Shown here: positions 61,401 through 64,000 of the stretch, in pieces
How the letters are laid out: each line of letters begins with the position of its first letter
How positions within the stretch are numbered: the stretch's first letter is position 1
Assembly (NCBI GenBank): GCA_037074705.1
Contig: CM073591.1
Span: 78,660,532 to 78,724,531, forward strand
Length of the DNA stretch: 64,000 nt
Source of the DNA: Zhengitettix transpicula
Lineage: Eukaryota; Arthropoda; Insecta; Orthoptera; Tetrigidae
Direction: 5' to 3'
The notes under the pieces: model-generated
What the model saw: only the letters and a program-made list of their open reading frames with translations
What the model was told of the DNA's origin: nothing
Databases searched by the model: none
Position numbers and translations under genes: made by a program

Positions 61401-63639
61401 TTTCATTGAAGTGTTACGGAACTTTGGATAAAAATAGATGTTTACATGAAAATTGAAAAAATATATAGAACGATTCATAAATTTATTTACGATGTATGTT
61501 TTGCAAAATTAAGGTAGTAGTAGTATTTACTCCGATGCGTCTGCCCCAAAGAATATTATATCTATTAATACGAATTTGAAACTTCAAAGTCACAGAAATT
61601 AAATAAGGGAAGACCATATGAGAACGGAGTTTTTATTAAATATGAGAATATACAGTAAGATAATTACCAGACATACTATTTGAGCATACAATTTAATTAT
61701 TTGAAATAGGTTAAATAAAATTAAGATAAATTTTAAGTTCCACCAGGTGTAACGAACGAAATGGGGGTGGTATTACGCATACTTATTTGAGTACCAATAT
61801 TTTGTGACTCCACAATATTACTAGAATATGTAAGGTTATCATCGGCATAGTAAGCAGTTATGAAGTTCACCGTCCCATTACAAAGTTTTCTCTATATTAA
61901 AAACTTTTTACGAGTCTTAAAGGCAAATTAATAGCCGCTTAGCTGTTTACACGAAACGATGAGTGAAGTTATTTTAGCAGAAATAATACGGCATTGCCAT
62001 GGCTGGACGTTTGCAAACAATATATCAGAATGACTGGGACTGGGTCCATTCGTCCTGGAGTCGTTGCATAGAAGAGGGAATTAATGTTCTTACGTTCACT
62101 GAAGGCCGCACCGTTGTATATGTAAACTATATGTAGATTAGATGCAAACTATTCGTGCCAAGTGGAATAGTTAACAGTGTTACAGAAATTGATTTGCGGA
62201 ATCGTATATGCATAATTGACGGAACTCGGTAATTTTCATCTCTTTAAAGGTATTATGGTCGGACGTAGGAATGTTTTCGCTTTCAATTTTTGTTAGCACT
62301 TAACACGGCGTTAATGAATCCCCTGACTGCCGAACATTTACGGAGCCTAATGGTATTCTTCATATCACGCGACTATTACTTGCTTGATCCGTTTAAGCGG
62401 GGCAGAAATTAGCAACCGTGTGTAACAAGGCATGAATATTAATGCTCGACCTGTCCAGCTTGTGTATCAGACACACAAAAGCGCCGGAATATTAGCAAAC
62501 CTTTAATTTCATTCTCCATTATTGGGAGTAACATTTCCGACACTGACGCTACTTCACTCGTGTGTTTTCTCATTACTATTGCCTTCTTTATTTACCTTGA
62601 TTTTCTACCTCCGTTTATTTAAACTGTACACACTTCGTTACGAATTTACCTTAAACATAGATTTTACTGTTATATCTGAGGGCTCCCGTTTAAAATTATT
62701 CCGTGAAACAGGTGCTGCAGAGTGAGCCAATGTTTAGAGCTAGAAAATATTAAACACGAAATGGAAGTTCAGAAGTTGAAGTTTACTACGTGCCTACGAA
62801 GACGTAATGCTCATTATATTTTGCGCCGAGAATGTTTAAAAACGGAAGCGCTTTCTTGCTCTCAGCTTGTCCCTTATTTGAATACGTTTAGGGAGGCTGA
62901 GATCCACGAATAAGACAACATGTAGAAAGGGCCGAGGAAACCAAAGAAATTACTCTTAATACGGTAACTAGATACTTAAATATGTACCCCATTAACAAAT
63001 TCGTAGTTTCTGAATATTTTGAGAAAGAAATTTCACCCTTTAAATGAATCATAAAATTCGAATACGAGAATAATTAACAATCATATTCTAGAATTAAAAG
63101 TCGGCAAGAAAATATTCATGTTATATTCAAACTTCAAATAAAATGCGTTATTTACAATAATTTCATTTTCAAATAAATAATATAATTCCGCAATATATAC
63201 ACATAATTAACCTTTTTACTAATTACGATGTTCAATACCAATGATCACTTAACATTATGGAAGAACAATAAATTAATATACAAAATGTAATAACCGTTTT
63301 ATGTTACAATGAAATTTTCTAATCGATTTTGTCCGGTATTCTGTTCTCTAGTAATTACAAAAAAAACTCCAATATCACTTACTGTTAATTGGTGGCTCCC
63401 ATTTCTATTACCGCATTGAAATGAAAATTCAAAAATACTTAGGTCCATAAAAATTGTTGTACTCAGTTTTTATCCGAGGAAGAAATAAGATATATTTTTC
63501 CGAGACTTTAACTAAATTTAAATATTCTACGATGATTGGAAACTTGGAAGATGAAAGATTTTTTTGGAATTAAAGTTAAGAGCTGAAATGGAGTGAATGT
63601 GAGCGAGAAAAATAATAATTAGATGCTTTTAAGTACGCC
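58455..63639. other. Repeat-poor 5.2-kb stretch with complex islands
   Basis: No gene is recognised. Islands at 59330-59640 (with AACCACCGC, a Runx-type site, and several TTAATTG motifs) and 61960-62560 are GC-richer and non-repetitive. Open frames at 62522-62913 are short and without motif. They may be conserved non-coding elements; this is inference only. Confidence 0.35.
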
Positions 63640-63780
63640 GGTTTGTGTTGCGTGTCGTTCTAAAAGCTCTTACTACGTTTTACACATGACGAAAGAAACA
63701 ATGCTTGCAGAAGCATCGTGCGATATTAATTTTGACACTTAATTTTGTCTGTTTATTGGCTACGTCATTATGTATTTGTT
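63640..63780 (+). repeat. Family E repeat, copy E2, with motif H11
   Basis: ATGACGAAAGAAACAATGCT, TGCAGAAGCATCGTGCGATA and ACTTAATTTTGTCTGTTTAT align in order with E1 at 37925-38080. Its core reads ATGACGA...GAAGCA, more decayed than E1 or E3. Confidence 0.5.
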
Positions 63781-64000
63781 AATTCGCATCTAATTCAGAC
63801 GTTTTCGTATTTTCGAAATAGCGGATATTTTCAAGAGTCATGTTGGATAAATATGTAAATGAATTTATTTTACAAGTCATATAAGAAATATTTTGTTTTT
63901 AGGAATGCTATAACGATTTTTATCAGTTTAAATGATATAGTGTTAATTATCATATTTTTATTGTGGTTCAAACGAATTTCTAAATACGTTGAAAATGTTT

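Noticed and set aside
1..64000. CRISPR arrays, operons, ribosome-binding sites
   Set aside because: No regularly spaced repeats of that kind. The window is eukaryotic in character, so these features are not expected.

Overview
The window looks like a stretch of a large, AT-rich, repeat-laden arthropod genome, most likely insect. By eye it is about two-thirds A+T. It carries mariner transposon copies, a non-LTR retrotransposon tail, a tRNA-derived SINE, long (TA)n microsatellites and several dispersed repeat families, with long stretches of unassigned sequence between them. I found no host protein-coding gene that I can defend, no tRNA or rRNA gene, and nothing prokaryotic. Every long open reading frame I could explain lies inside a transposon or repeat. 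Placing the species more narrowly, for example in a polyneopteran order, would be a guess.

Layout. 0.7-1.1 kb: a large imperfect palindrome whose two arms carry hammerhead-ribozyme-like cores facing outward. 2.8-3.2 kb: AT-rich tandem duplications. 8.2-8.7 kb: the first copy of 'family A', the commonest repeat here (nine copies of up to about 550 bp). 11.0 kb: a retroviral-type primer-binding site. 12.7-13.9 kb: a nearly complete mariner element with TA target duplication, good terminal repeats and a DD34D transposase broken by a frameshift. 14.0-14.8, 23.1-23.8 and 33.6-34.3 kb: three copies of 'family B', a solo-LTR-like repeat of about 700 bp. 15.2 and 24.9 kb: two copies of 'family C'. 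19.6-20.1 kb: the 3' end of a LINE on the minus strand, abutting an 800-bp inverted duplication of family A. 26.0-26.4 kb: a second, heavily degraded mariner of another lineage, followed by tandem family A copies. 31.9-32.2 kb: a second palindrome with hammerhead-like arms. 42.2-42.9, 47.5-47.8 and 50.4-50.9 kb: more family A. 53.6-54.0 kb: a tRNA-derived SINE inside a longer direct repeat. About 41-47 kb and 57-63 kb are poor in repeats and contain islands of more complex sequence with homeodomain-type TAATTA and related motifs; these could be conserved non-coding elements, but that is inference.

The most interesting signal is a set of about thirteen dispersed sites of the form CTGANGA, then a short stem-loop, then GAAACG, resembling hammerhead ribozyme cores. 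At three loci they occur as inverted pairs with the GAAACG ends pointing outward. Hammerhead motifs are known from Penelope-like retroelements, so the pairs may be remnants of such elements or of a small non-autonomous family derived from them. Most copies look degenerate. The second notable structure is the inverted duplication of family A at 20.15-20.95 kb, whose arms share private variants absent from other copies and would form a long hairpin.
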